Below are positions 37,301 through 46,844 of a DNA stretch of 64,000 nt, one piece after another; the first letter of the stretch is position 1; each line of letters starts with the position of its first letter. The notes under the pieces were generated by a model, which worked only from the letters and a program-made list of their open reading frames with translations, was not told the origin of the DNA and ran no database searches. Where the stretch lies: the NCBI GenBank assembly GCA_017506865.1, contig JAFCMP010000312.1, forward strand, positions 620,001-684,000. The letters run 5' to 3'. The translations under genes and the position numbers were made by a program. The DNA is from Tribonema minus. Lineage: Eukaryota > Sar > Xanthophyceae > Tribonematales > Tribonemataceae.

Positions 37301-40300
37301 GGCTCTCGCGAGGGCTCGGGGGACCCCCCAATATCCCCTGCGCCTGGCAACTGTGAGGAAGAAAATAATGGGATCGGCAAGAAGGGGGGGGGGGGGGGGA
37401 CGAGGGGGGGGGCGGGTGTGAGATCAGTTGGAAGTATGTTGTCATTGAGACACTTTCAGATCGTCACATGACACGTGGATTTGTGCTATAAGCTTTGTAT
37501 CAGCCATCTGGGCTTTTCGGGCCCTGAGCGAGAATCAAGAAAAAGCGATTTGTCATGGAGACACTTTCAGATCGTCACGTGACGCGTAGATTTGTGCTAT
37601 ACGCTTTGTGTCAATCATCTGGGCTTCTTGGCCCCCTGAGTGAGAATTTATAAAATGTGCGTTCAGTTACACCGAGATGTTGGTTGAGTGCCACTGCAGC
37701 TGAGAGCAATGGCACACGTGCAAGGGGTCGGGCTGCCTGTGGCCCGGCTGTTGCTGGTAGGGGGGGTGATGAGCATGTGTTTACGTGTGTGAATGGCATA
37801 CCTACATACCCTGCAATATGTTGGCATACCTGCATACCAGAAAATGCATAAGTGTCATACCTAATACCCCGTGACATGGTATGTGTGATTGCCTACTACC
37901 CTGTACGTGCGTAGTGGCGCTGTTCTGCTGTTGCAGTCAGGAAATGCGCGCGAGGCGGTGCATGTGCGTGACGCTGAGTGTGACTCTAAGTGTGACTCGT
38001 GACCCATTTGCGACAGATATACCTACGTGCCCAGTGCTTGACTTTGTTTGGCTGTTGAAGTAATGTACTTGAAGTTCATGACTGCCAATAGTGCTCAGCA
38101 CGCACATATGACTGTATTTTACGAATTTAAACTATATGTAGAAGTTGCCAGCATAGCGCTGCTTACCTGGCTGACAGCGCTGCAGCTGCAGAAGCCGCGA
38201 TGCAGCAGTATGATCTTGCTGCTGCGGCCGAGCACCAGGGACTGGTCTGCGTATGTGAAGAGGCCCTTGCGCAGCTCCACTGCCTTGCTCTTCCACGTGA
38301 CGGTGGCAATGCCGCCGAGCGCCCTGTCACGATTCATGAATGATAAGTGAATTTCGTGATCAGTGGCTTATGATGAGTAAATTCACCGCCTTGCTCTTCC
38401 ACGTGACGGTGGCGATGCCGTTGAGCGCCCTGTTGCGATTCATAAATGATGAGTGAATTCATGAATGGTGAGCGAGAGCACCAGGGACTGTTGAAGAGGC
38501 CCTTGCGCAGCTCCACCGCCTTGCTCTTCCATGTGATGGTGGCGATGCCGCCGAGCGCCCTGTCGCGATTCATGAATGGTGAGTGAATTCGTGAATGGTG
38601 AGGGCATTCATGATGAGTGGATTTGACAAATGACTTCACCACCTTGCCCTTCCACGTGACGGTGGCAATGCCGTCGAGCGCCCTGTTACAATTCATAAAT
38701 GATGAGTAAATTCATAAATGGAGAGTGGATTCATGATGAGTGGCGTGACGAAGGACTTCACCGACTTGCTCTTCCACATGACGGTGGCGATGCCGCCGAG
38801 CGCCCTGTTGTGATTTGTGAATGATAATTCATGACCAGTGGCTTATAAATTATTGAATACACCGCCTTGCTCTTCCACGTGACGGTGGCAATGTCGCCGA
38901 GCGCCATGTTACAATTCATGAATAATGATGAACTTCATGATGAAAGGATTATGATCTATGAGTGCACCGCCTTGCTCTTCCATATGACGTTGGCAGCTGA
39001 GTTGTTGCGTGCCTTCTTTGACCATGTCAGATAGCAGCTGCGGGGTGTCATTTCAAGTCTGTGTACGGTTCAAGTTGATGTAGGGTCACAAATTATCATC
39101 TGACCTGTTGTGCGCATTCTTATGAGCACGCCCAATAGCAGTGGCAGAGTGTCATTTTGAAGTTTGTAATGAAATTGAAGCTGATTGGGTTGCTAACCCT
39201 AGCAGCTGACCTGTTGTGCGCCTTTTCAGATATGCCCAACAGCAGGGGCGAGGCGCCGTTTGACGGTCATTTGGGGCTGAAGTTGCCTAGCCCTTAGCAG
39301 CTGACCTGCTGTGCGCCTTCTTGAGCACGCCCGACAGCAGCGGCGGAGCATAACTTAAAGTCTATGTAGGGTTGAAGTTCATCTAGCATTACCACACGCG
39401 CTAGTACCTTACCTGTTGTGCGCCTTCTTGAGCACGCCCGATGGCAGCGGCAGAGCGTCATTTGAGGGTTGTTGAGGATTAAAGTTGACAAGGTTTGCTA
39501 GCCCTAGCACCTGACCTGTTGTGCGCCTTCTTGAGCACGCCCGATGGCAGCGGCAGAGCGTCATTTGAAAGTTGTTGAGGATTGAAGTTGACAAGGGTTG
39601 CTAGCCCTAGCACCTGACCTGTTGTGCGCCTTCCTGAGCACGCCCGATAGCAGCGGCGGGGCGTCTGAGCCGCTGCACGATGGCGCCATGGCCAGCTGCA
39701 TGCTCCACTCACGCTCCTCCAGAAGCTGAAACGCAGCCTGATATAAGGGGTTGCGAACACCGCATGAACATTGAAAACATGGAATGAACTTCCATCATAT
39801 TGCTATATTGCGGGTGTTTTATGAGGAAAGAAAGTCCAGCGCCAGCTGCATGCTGCTCCATTGCCTGCTCCTCGAGGAGCTGTAACGCAGCCCAACAAGA
39901 GGGTTCGCGAATACCACATGCACATTGTGGTGAGCGATAGGTGCCGTTGTTGTTGCACTGAAGAATGACCAGTCACCCAGTCACTTCAACTGAGGAAAGT
40001 CAAATGCCAGCTGCATGCTCCACTCACGCTCTTCGAGAAGCTGAAATGCAGCCTGCAGACAGAGAATGATGAGATCAGATGCGATGAAATCGAGTGCATG
40101 AACATGATGAGCTCCCCTTCTCCGTTGTGGAGCAAAGCGCTTCAGATCACGATTGTGCGCATCAGCATGACTGATTGCAAATGCCAACTGCATGCTCCAC
40201 TCTCCCTCTTCGAGGATTAGGGGTAGGACTAGGATTAGGGTTAGGGTTAGGGTTAGGGTTGTCATATCCGCATCAGAACGGAATGGACTTCCATCATGTT

Positions 40301-43300
40301 GTTATACTCTGGGTTTTCAAACAGGTAAGAAGTCAATTGCCAGCTGCATGCTCCATCCCCACCCTTCCAAAAGCTGAAACGCAGCCTGATAAAAGGGGTT
40401 ACGAACACCACATGCACATCATGGTGAGCATAGGTACCCCTGTTGTTGAACTGAAGTATGATCATTCACTTCAACATATAGAAGGCCAAACGCCAGCTGC
40501 ATGCTCTCCACACACCCCTCTCTATGAGTTGAAGTGCAGGTGCAGGTGCTAATACCATGATGCGCGTCAACCCCAAAGACCGCCATTCACTTCAGCAGCA
40601 TGCATCTCTTGCTGAGCCTCAAAGTATGATTGTGTGCACCAACATAAAGGAAGCAACCGTCAGCTGCATGCTGCACTCTCCCGTGTCCAAGGTTAGAGTC
40701 ACGGCTAACCGTAAACCTAACTCCAAGCTGCAGCCCGCAGGACCAGGGGTGTCACTAGTTCAAGCGTATGCACAAGAGCCACTTCAAGGAATTGCAGGAT
40801 TATTTCTTGCCTCTGCACCAGTGCACGAAACAGCACACCCAATCAATGCAAAAAGTACGATGATGTGTCCATGCCTTATTTTGTTAGATCAAACCACACT
40901 CAACCTACTTTGATGTACCCTGTGTGTTGTCGTTCATCGAGGAGTCTTTCACAAGCACAGGTGCGCGGTAGCATGGCATTGCAGTGGTGACGTCAGCGTA
41001 ATCTTTTGAACCTTCAGAAAAACTATAGTATGTTCTGCTGTACCTTGAGGAAAATTCTCTGCTCCAGCCGCAGCAACATCCGGCTTCTCCGTGCCAAAAC
41101 CCCCGGACACTGTGACAGTATTGAGCATTTCCCGCTGTGCCTCGAGGAAAATTCTCTGCTCTAGCACTTTCTGCTGTACCTTGAGGAGCATTATCTGCTG
41201 TACCTTGAGAAAAATTCTCTGCTCCAGGCGCAGCACCTCCGGCTTCTCCGCGGAGCTGCACTTGTCGTGCAGGAGGCGCTTGTCAAACTCCCCTGCGGCT
41301 CCGTCCTCGCCGGATAGCATGGAGTTGCCACGGCTCAACATACTCGGCCTATGAGCGAGAAAAAACGTCATATAAAAGGATGTTAGTCACTGAGAAATGC
41401 CAGGTGCCAACTTTTTGTTATTGTGAAGTGTCTGTACATATGCGTGTCACTAATACACTTGTGGGTTAGGGTTAGGGTTAGGGTTAGGGTTAGGGTTAGG
41501 GTTAGGGATTTGCCACACGTCAGCGTGGTCGGCCTGACAGCGAAGATCAACACCATGATGTGCCGTTGCCATGCAGTGCCACGTCCCTCTGTTTGCGTTT
41601 TCTGCATGTATGTGTATATGGGTGTCTGACAGTGCTCAATCTGGCACCTCTGCAGCTCTGTTCTTGCCGGATAGCATGGAGTTGCCACGGCTGAGCATAC
41701 TTGGCCTGAGAGAACAAAAAAGCAGCGATACTTATTCACAAGTCATTGTAAATGACAGGTGCGTACTTTCAAATTGGTGTCTGTGAGGTGTGTATATATA
41801 CGGCTGTGTATGCGGCTCAACTTACTTGGTCTGAGAGTGAGAAGAACACAATGCTACGATGTCAGTCATTAGGTGCCTACTTCACTGTCATTGAGGTGTG
41901 TGTATATACGTAATGCTAACACATATTTGTGTTTGCCACAGGTCAGCATGATCGGCCCAAGAGCAAGTGTTACCACCATGCTATAACATCACCATGCAGT
42001 GACGCGTTTGTATGTTTGTGGCCCTAGCGTATGTGAACGTGAGTGTTTGATGGTGTTCCTAGTGCACTCCTGCAGCGCTGCCCTTGCTAACCAGCTTTTA
42101 AGACAGGGGCACTCTCAACTGTACCAAAAGGTATCCGCACTATCTGGTCAGATTAACTGGCCAGTTACCCTCACAAGCACCTCTCCCTCACACAGCATAT
42201 AGGTGTCTCGGCTCAACATGCTCGGCTTGCAAGACGAACATCACGCCACTATAATCATGCAATGACACTTGTCTACTTGAAACAAGTGCCCTGCTGCGTG
42301 CTTGTGTACGCGGCCAGGTACACTTGCACGTGACAGCATTGAGTTGCCACAGCTCAGCATGCTTAGGATGGGCGTGATAATGAACACCACGCGATGACAT
42401 CGGGTCATTACACAATGATGTGTGGCGTACTTCACTTCAGCCGATGTCCTCAAGGTCCATGTATACATGTGTTCTTATAACCAACAAGTTGTGTGCATGA
42501 CAGCATGTTAACCTAAACCCTAACCCTTATACTTACCACGACATAGCGTGCTTGGCCTGAGGGCAATCATACACATCGTGCTGCACTGACAACTTCGCTT
42601 ACAATCGATCCATTTCCATATATCAAAGCCAATGTTTTCCAAAATACTGTACCGCCATAGAGCAGCGGAAATCGACAGGGCGTATGCGCGTGCTACTGCT
42701 TGTGCGCGACTCTGACGCGATGATGCTCAGCACTACACATCACCGTGATGATCATCACCACATATCACAGTGACGGCGCAGTGCTACATGCATATCACAA
42801 TGATGCTCAGCACCACGCATCGCGATGATGCTCAGCACCACACAACATTGTGATGATCATCACCACAGAGCACAGTGATGGCGCAGCACTACATACATAC
42901 CACAATGATGCTCAGCACCACGCGCCGCAGTAATGCTCAACACTAGGGACAGACCGCCTTCATGCATGCGTGTAGCATCAATTCTGGCTGCTTGAGATGG
43001 GCAGCTGCATGGCTGCCAGAGATCAACTACGGGATCGATAGAGAGCTCAGGAACTTTGCAGTACTCCACGTCAGAAGTACTATAGCACGATAAGTAGGAC
43101 TAGGGTAAGGGCTTAGGGGTTAGTTGCCACCGTTAGCACTACAAGGGGCACTCACACCCTCTGCGTCCGCAACCCTTTGAAGAACTTGCGCTACTTGAAG
43201 TTTGAAAAAAGGTGGTGCGCGCACACGCACCGCATCTTGATGTGCCCCGCCGCTGCCCCCCCTCCGATGCTGGGATTATAATAAGGATTGGGTTAGGATA

Positions 43301-45522
43301 ACGGGTTAGTGGACACCGGCTCGGACACTCACCCACCCACCTGCGTCCATGACACCATGAAGCAGTTGCTCTGCTTGAGGTACTTCAAAGTCTGTACTTC
43401 AGGTTCGGGCTAAAGAAGGGTTGTTAGAATTGTTACGCACCGCATAGTAAGCATTGCCCAGCTTCAAGTGTGTGAAACGATAGCGTGCACACGCACCGCA
43501 TCTTGATATGCCCCGCCGCCGCTCCCTCCGACCAGTTAGGGGACACGCCATCCCCCAAAACCCCCAACCGATCCCCCCCTGCCCCCTCATCACCATCAGT
43601 GTGCCCCCCTTCCCCTTCCCCCTCCCCCCCGCCTGCTCCCCCCCCTTCCCCCTCGCTATTCTCCTCGTAACCATAGTCGCTCTCGCCGGACCACTCGTTG
43701 TCGCTGTTGCTGTCAGGGCACGCCGCCGCCTGCGCCGCCAGCGCCGCCAGCGCCGCCTGGTGCCTCTGCTGCTCTGCAAAATACGTCTGCGCACAAGGCA
43801 GGTGTGCATTCGTACATGTCAATGGGCTTGCAGAGGCAGCGAGACAGCGAGTGTGCTATCTTGAGGTGGCTTGGTAGTGGACGAGAAGGGGTGAGTTGAA
43901 GTTGTGTGTCGATGTGTGCGCTAGATTTACAGTGGCGGTGGCGCGCCGCAATATTGCAGATCGCAGTGCAAGCATTGTGCCTCTGCTGCTCCGCAAAGTA
44001 CGTCTGTGTGCGCGCAAGTGCAACGAGAAGGCGTGTGGGCACGCCATGCGAGCAACGGTGTATTTACATACTTTGCAGTACACAGTTTGCGTCAACGGGC
44101 GTGCTGGATTTGCTGTGGCGTTGACACTTCGTACAATCACAGATGGTATTGCAGACACGGTGCCTCTGCTGCTCCGCACAGTACTCTGCGTGCGCGCGAG
44201 TGCAACAAGAAATGATGAGCTGAAGTTTGCATCAACCGTGCTGGATTTCCAATGGCAGTGGCGCACCGCAATGTCACAGATGGCAGTGCAGGCACTGTGC
44301 CTCTGCGACTCTGCAAAGCACGTATGCGCCGTGCAAGTGCAACACGCGTGAGGGGCGAGTTGAAGGTACTGCGCACAGGGTGCAGGTGTGCAGTCATGAC
44401 GCATGTCAACGGGCTTGCAGAGGCTGACACACATTTGAAGTTGGGTGTCAGCTCGCGCACGCTAGGTTGCAGTGGCGGTGGGCGCAACGCAACGTCAAAT
44501 ATGAGAGTGCAAGCACCGTGCCCCTGCTGCTCCGCAATGTACGTCTGCACACACAAGGTGCAGGTGTGCTTTCGTCACGCATGTCAAATGGGCTTGCAGA
44601 GGCAGCGAGTGTTCTATCTTTAGGTGGCTGAGCAGTGGACGAGGAGGGACAAGTTGAAGTTGTGCGTCGACGCGCAGAGTTGAAGAGGCGGTGGCGCACC
44701 ACAAAATTACCGGTGTCATAAAGTCATTGCGTCTCTGCGGCTCTGCAACAGTACGTCTGCGCAGAAGGTGGCAAGCGTGCATTCATGAGGCATGTCATAT
44801 GTCATAGGGTTTGCCATCATAGGGTTCGCCACATCAGCTGCAATCACTGCCGGTGTTGAAAGTTGTGTGCTTTTCTTGAACAAGAATGACACATGATAGC
44901 AGAATGCGACTGCAGTGCGCGTCTCAATGAGAAATCCATCATCACACTGACCCACACTGACCCCTGAGGAGCGGTGCACAAGGGGGCAGCCTGTGCACTT
45001 CATGTTTGCTCATCGCAAGCAGTTTGTCATGCCGTCGCCGAAGAAGCGCTGCAGCAAGCTATGCTGTGTGCGACCTATAAATGCATTGTCTGGTCCGCTG
45101 ACTCACAGAGGTGTGTCGTCTGTTGAAAGCTACAGATAACCAGGCATGTTCCTACCGGGTAGCTAAATAGTTTGCGACATACCCGAACTTTTTTGAGCGT
45201 GCTGCTGGGTTCCGCAAGCTTGAGACAGAAGAGTCGCTGGCTGAAGGTGTCAGCTGAAGCAGCAATGGACTAGGCAACATCCTTATGCGCGCTCAACAGC
45301 AATAAGCTGCTGTTGTTCGCTGAAAGCGACAGAACTCTATCGTCACAATCAAGTTTTTAACTCGATCCTTCCTGCAGCTCAAGGGACATGACAGATGTCG
45401 GCCTACTCGCAGCTTACCTTGTTCAATCGCAGCAGCTCAGGATGACCTGTTCCATTCCGCTCCAGCTCCTGTACCCGCCTGACATGAGATGGGCTAGGAC
45501 TCGCAGACCTCACTCTCTCCAT
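20760..45522 (-). CDS. Large PH-domain protein, function unknown
   Basis: Exons in transcript order: 45522-45418, 43786-43497, 43396-43337 (tentative), 41348-41204, 39725-39619, 38323-38167, 37350-37154, 35519-35426, 34808-34752, 33874-33783, 31637-31496, 30163-30047, 29154-28978, 27994-27768, 27067-26952, 26181-26079, 25202-25052, 24734-24603, 24221-24075, 23248-23204, 22406-22265 and 21262-20760 (stop TAG). Phases close throughout, giving about 1,101 residues. A PH domain spans three exons, about residues 240-380: ATVTWKSKAVELRKGLFTYA, then HMFEISVAGGVRRYWSATSR, then DGCKRWVHAINAAM, with a Pro/Ser-rich insert between; it predicts phosphoinositide or protein binding at membranes. The N-terminal part is acidic and Gly/Glu-rich (43497-43786). 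The rest mixes unrecognised ordered segments (LSEAQSLLAARDVLLACNRT; CVARTRYKLVPSDPQ) with low-complexity linkers, a Gln-7 run and a Gly run. The start at 45522 is a choice; an in-frame ATG also lies at 45822. Two adjacent genes are possible. Confidence 0.78.
21613..22095 (-). repeat. Copies of PH-protein exon 22406-22265 end
   Basis: The exon end YCATLTDGGVCHISFAQHLAG plus GTACGG recurs at 21867-21935 (almost intact, with HPAG) and 22047-22095, with a trace at 21613-21645. A linked 40-base word (AAGTGCCTCTCACTT...CAATTG) recurs at 21728-21800 and 22150-22190. Confidence 0.8.
21685..21728. repeat. 44-bp near-perfect palindrome
   Basis: A perfect 28-bp inverted repeat (21693-21720, centre GCTTTCGAAAGC) extends to 22-base arms with one mismatched pair. 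It lies in the intron before the last exon of the PH-protein gene and could form a strong hairpin in either strand. Confidence 0.85.
26625..26905 (-). repeat. Copies of PH-protein exon 27067-26952 end
   Basis: Three copies of the exon end (LLSTAEGQPADTRTSAS plus GTAC donor) lie at about 26625-26685, 26728-26795 and 26842-26905, spaced ~110 bases. One of them still reads close to the true exon. Confidence 0.85.
27719..27752. repeat. Perfect 34-bp palindrome beside a splice donor
   Basis: The sequence centred on ATATCGTACGATAT is identical to its reverse complement over 34 bases, with no spacer. It begins 15 bases inside the intron after exon 27994-27768 on the minus strand. Confidence 0.95.
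28043..28204 (+). mobile_element. SINE/MITE-like interspersed repeat, copy 1
   Basis: Shares with five other copies a head CTTCGAGGGGGG...GATGCCATTTGGCGATG, a middle with CACTTTCAAGGCGTTCACA, and a tail ATCTGGGC...GCGAGAATCAA. It lies in an intron of the PH-protein gene, opposite to that gene's direction. No coding capacity. Confidence 0.7.
28785..28935 (-). repeat. Copies of PH-protein exon 29154-28978 end
   Basis: The exon end (RTPRAHSVASAE plus GTGCG donor) recurs at about 28788-28830 and 28880-28930 in decayed form. Confidence 0.75.
29863..30785 (-). repeat. Copies flanking PH-protein exon 30163-30047
   Basis: Exon-end copies (LACNRT..AGDTYQ plus GTAC) lie at 29863-29905 and 29970-30003. 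Exon-start copies (GSAGHGGVRLKLSEAQ) lie at 30235-30300, 30365-30430, about 30515-30560, 30600-30660 and 30735-30780. Confidence 0.85.
31345..32340 (-). repeat. Copies flanking PH-protein exon 31637-31496
   Basis: An exon-end copy lies at 31355-31440. Exon-start copies (KDMQRDAVCVNARVLQGE) lie at about 31795-31880, 31955-32000, 32050-32095, 32105-32145, 32190-32230 and 32290-32335. The first of them preserves ~75 bases. Confidence 0.9.
32878..33048 (+). mobile_element. SINE/MITE-like interspersed repeat, copy 2
   Basis: Full-length-looking member: G-rich head, GATGCCATATGGCGATG, GCGCATTGAGGCACTTTCAA, and tail ATCTGGGCTTTTTCGCG...GCGAGAATTAG followed by A-rich sequence. In an intron of the PH-protein gene. 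Confidence 0.72.
35640..36390 (-). repeat. Copies of PH-domain last-helix exon start
   Basis: The start of exon 35519-35426 (RDGCKRWVHAIN) with its acceptor recurs at about 35643-35695, 35803-35850, 35969-36010, 36160-36205 and 36352-36385, spacing 160-190. The copies read RDDCKRWVHAINT, RDGCKRWVHAIRQ and similar. Confidence 0.92.
36640..37125 (-). repeat. Copies of PH-domain exon end fused to telomere-like repeats
   Basis: The end of exon 37350-37154 (VAGGVRRYWSATSR plus GTATCAG) recurs in ~105-base units at about 36640-36690, 36745-36785, 36838-36885, 36945-36990 and 37040-37090. Every unit is followed on the plus strand by two to four CCCTAA-type repeats, which are thus part of the duplicated unit. 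Confidence 0.92.
37435..37547 (+). mobile_element. SINE/MITE-like interspersed repeat, copy 3
   Basis: Lacks the GATGCCATTTGGCG head but keeps a preceding G tract, TTGTCATTGAGACACTTTCAGATCGTCAC and the tail CATCTGGGCTTTTCGGGCCCTGAGCGAGAATCAAGAAAAA. It is immediately followed by copy 4, as a ~115-base tandem. Confidence 0.7.
37551..37655 (+). mobile_element. SINE/MITE-like interspersed repeat, copy 4
   Basis: Tandem partner of copy 3, from TGTCATGGAGACACTTTCAG to GAGTGAGAATTTATAAAA. The two differ at scattered positions, so this is an old local duplication or two insertions. Confidence 0.7.
38378..39005 (-). repeat. Copies of PH-domain first exon start
   Basis: The start of exon 38323-38167 (RALGGIATVTWKSKAVELRKG) recurs at about 38380-38445, 38500-38580, 38635-38695, 38755-38815, 38865-38925 and 38965-39005. 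Spacing is ~125 bases, with ATTCATGAATGATGAGT-type linkers. Confidence 0.92.
39100..40700 (-). repeat. Copies on both sides of PH-protein exon 39725-39619
   Basis: Exon-end copies (SGVLRKAHNR plus GTCAG) lie at about 39105-39150, 39205-39255, 39300-39350, 39410-39460 and 39510-39560. Exon-start copies (LLEEREWSMQLA) lie at 39835-39890, 40005-40055, 40180-40215, 40335-40385, 40490-40535 and 40660-40695. Confidence 0.92.
41040..42390 (-). repeat. Copies on both sides of PH-protein exon 41348-41204
   Basis: Exon-end copies (LEQRIFLK plus GTACAGCAG) lie at 41040-41070 and 41130-41200, so the frame stays open well past the donor. Exon-start copies (PSMLSRGNSML) lie at 41665-41710, 41810-41840, 42195-42225 and 42330-42370. 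Confidence 0.85.
41464..41509 (+). repeat. Interstitial telomere-like array
   Basis: About seven and a half perfect TTAGGG units, the longest uninterrupted run in the window. It sits in a PH-protein intron. Shorter or degenerate runs in both orientations are scattered through introns (e.g. 839-893, 7814-7840, 14395-14460, 34600-34740, 40220-40260, 57420-57450, 62435-62455). Confidence 0.95.
42718..42945. repeat. Minisatellite with TGATCATCACC units
   Basis: Two ~105-base repeats (from about 42747 and 42853), each made of smaller units such as ACAATGATGCTCAGCACCAC. It lies in the intron between PH-protein exons 43396-43337 and 41348-41204. Confidence 0.85.
43980..44765 (-). repeat. Copies of PH-protein exon 43786-43497 start
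   Basis: The exon start (TYFAEQQRHQAAL) with its acceptor recurs at about 43975-44010, 44155-44190, 44300-44330, 44515-44550 and 44735-44765, reading YFAEQQRHNACT, CFAESQRHSACT and so on. A copy of the exon end (GHIKM plus GTGCGT) lies at 43225-43262. Confidence 0.88.
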
Positions 45523-46536
45523 AGTTGGTGCTCTGCTCTCTCTCACACCCTGCGGTCGGCGGCGGCCAGACTGCTGTGGTGAGCAGGACTGCAGCGCGCT
45601 GACATCCTGCTTGGCGAAGGTGTCTCGGCGCAACGTCACACCTCCACTCTTGTCCGTTGCATGAACCCAGCAGGTGTTGGTCGCTTTCACACCTTTGCCG
45701 ACGGTTACACGACCCCCCCTCAAAAAAAGAGGGGATCGCCCCCCTGAGGGCGGGGGATGATGGAGCCCCGGGATGAAGGAGCCCCGGGGGGGGATGAGAG
45801 CGCCCCCTGCGTCCCCCTCCATTTAATGAACCCCCTCCCCGCCCCCTCACCTGATTAACCCCCACTGCACCTCCCCCCTTTACGATGTTGAAGGAGCCCC
45901 ACTAAACAGGCCCTTTGGGCCGAGAGACGATACATGGGAGGGAGGGCTCCTGAGGGTCAACAGTATGCGGGCAATCTTCTGGGCATGCATCCACCAGAAG
46001 GTCCAAGGACAGTCTCAGAAGTTTTCGACACAAGAAGCAGATTAAATGAGCCAAAAACTTCCGAGAGAGAAAGAGAGAGCTGGCGCGGGGGGGGGGGCGG
46101 GGGAAGGGGGAGGGGCGGCGAGCGGCCGGTAGCCGTCAACAGCCCTGTGCAAACTCAGTCGGAACATGTTTGTTACAAATGCAACATAGTAGTTGTGCCA
46201 CAATTATATCATGGCGCTTTGAAGACAATTGTCGCAAGCAATGCGGAGAACTGGCAATCAGCACTGTCCTACGCCACAAACGCTGCGATTGTGGCAAACA
46301 CAGGGTGGTTGATTGCGGGCAAGATGGCTCACGCCGCGCCCTTGTAGTGTCTGTGCATCAAACACAGGGCCACATCAACGCTTCAACTGCTTTTGCGAGC
46401 GGATACTTGAGGCAGTGCTTTTTATTGCTGCTCGCGTAGGGGCGCGAAAATGCCCAGATGCCACAGTGTAGAGGTCCAGCTACTGCACTAGAATCTACAT
46501 GTGCCTTGTTAAGGAAGCCTTACTGAGTACGTGCGC
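45523..46536. other. Region between Mis18-like stop and PH-protein start
   Basis: This should hold the Mis18-like 3' UTR and the PH-protein promoter or upstream exon. It contains a CCCCGGGATGAAGGAG direct repeat (45760-45795), G-rich and GA-rich tracts (46065-46125), and an unremarkable plus-strand open frame at 45934-46347. I recognise no gene. Confidence 0.5.
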
Positions 46537-46813
46537 TCACTTTTTGGCCTTGGCCTTCTTAGCAGGCGGCAGCGTATCTGCCGCAGCCGCAATGTCCGCA
46601 ATACCGCGGCTGCCGCCGCTCGGTCCCTTTGCGCCGCCGTGCACATCTCTTGCTCCACCACCGCCATCAATACCACTACTGCTGCCGTCGCTGCCACTAT
46701 AACTACTGCCGCCACTGCTACTAGCAGCAGCGCTGCCGCCTGCGCTGCGCCCATCGCGGCGCGCTGACATGTGAGCACCGCCCTGCTGCTGAGCACGAAC
46801 TTCAACTCCTGCT

Positions 46814-46844
<31 letters not shown>

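Noticed and set aside
40949-41371. Extended exon reading through repeated EQRIFLKVQQ units
   Set aside because: The frame happens to stay open across the donor at 41203 because the copies are recent. The phase fit with the next exon (39725-39619) supports the shorter exon.
43508-43864. Proline-rich plus-strand frame
   Set aside because: It is the antisense shadow of the acidic Gly/Glu-rich exon of the PH-protein gene.
45934-46347. 137-residue plus-strand frame with CYKCN
   Set aside because: The two cysteines alone do not make a domain, the middle is a G-rich tract, and no start or splice context supports it. Kept only as a note in the intergenic entry.
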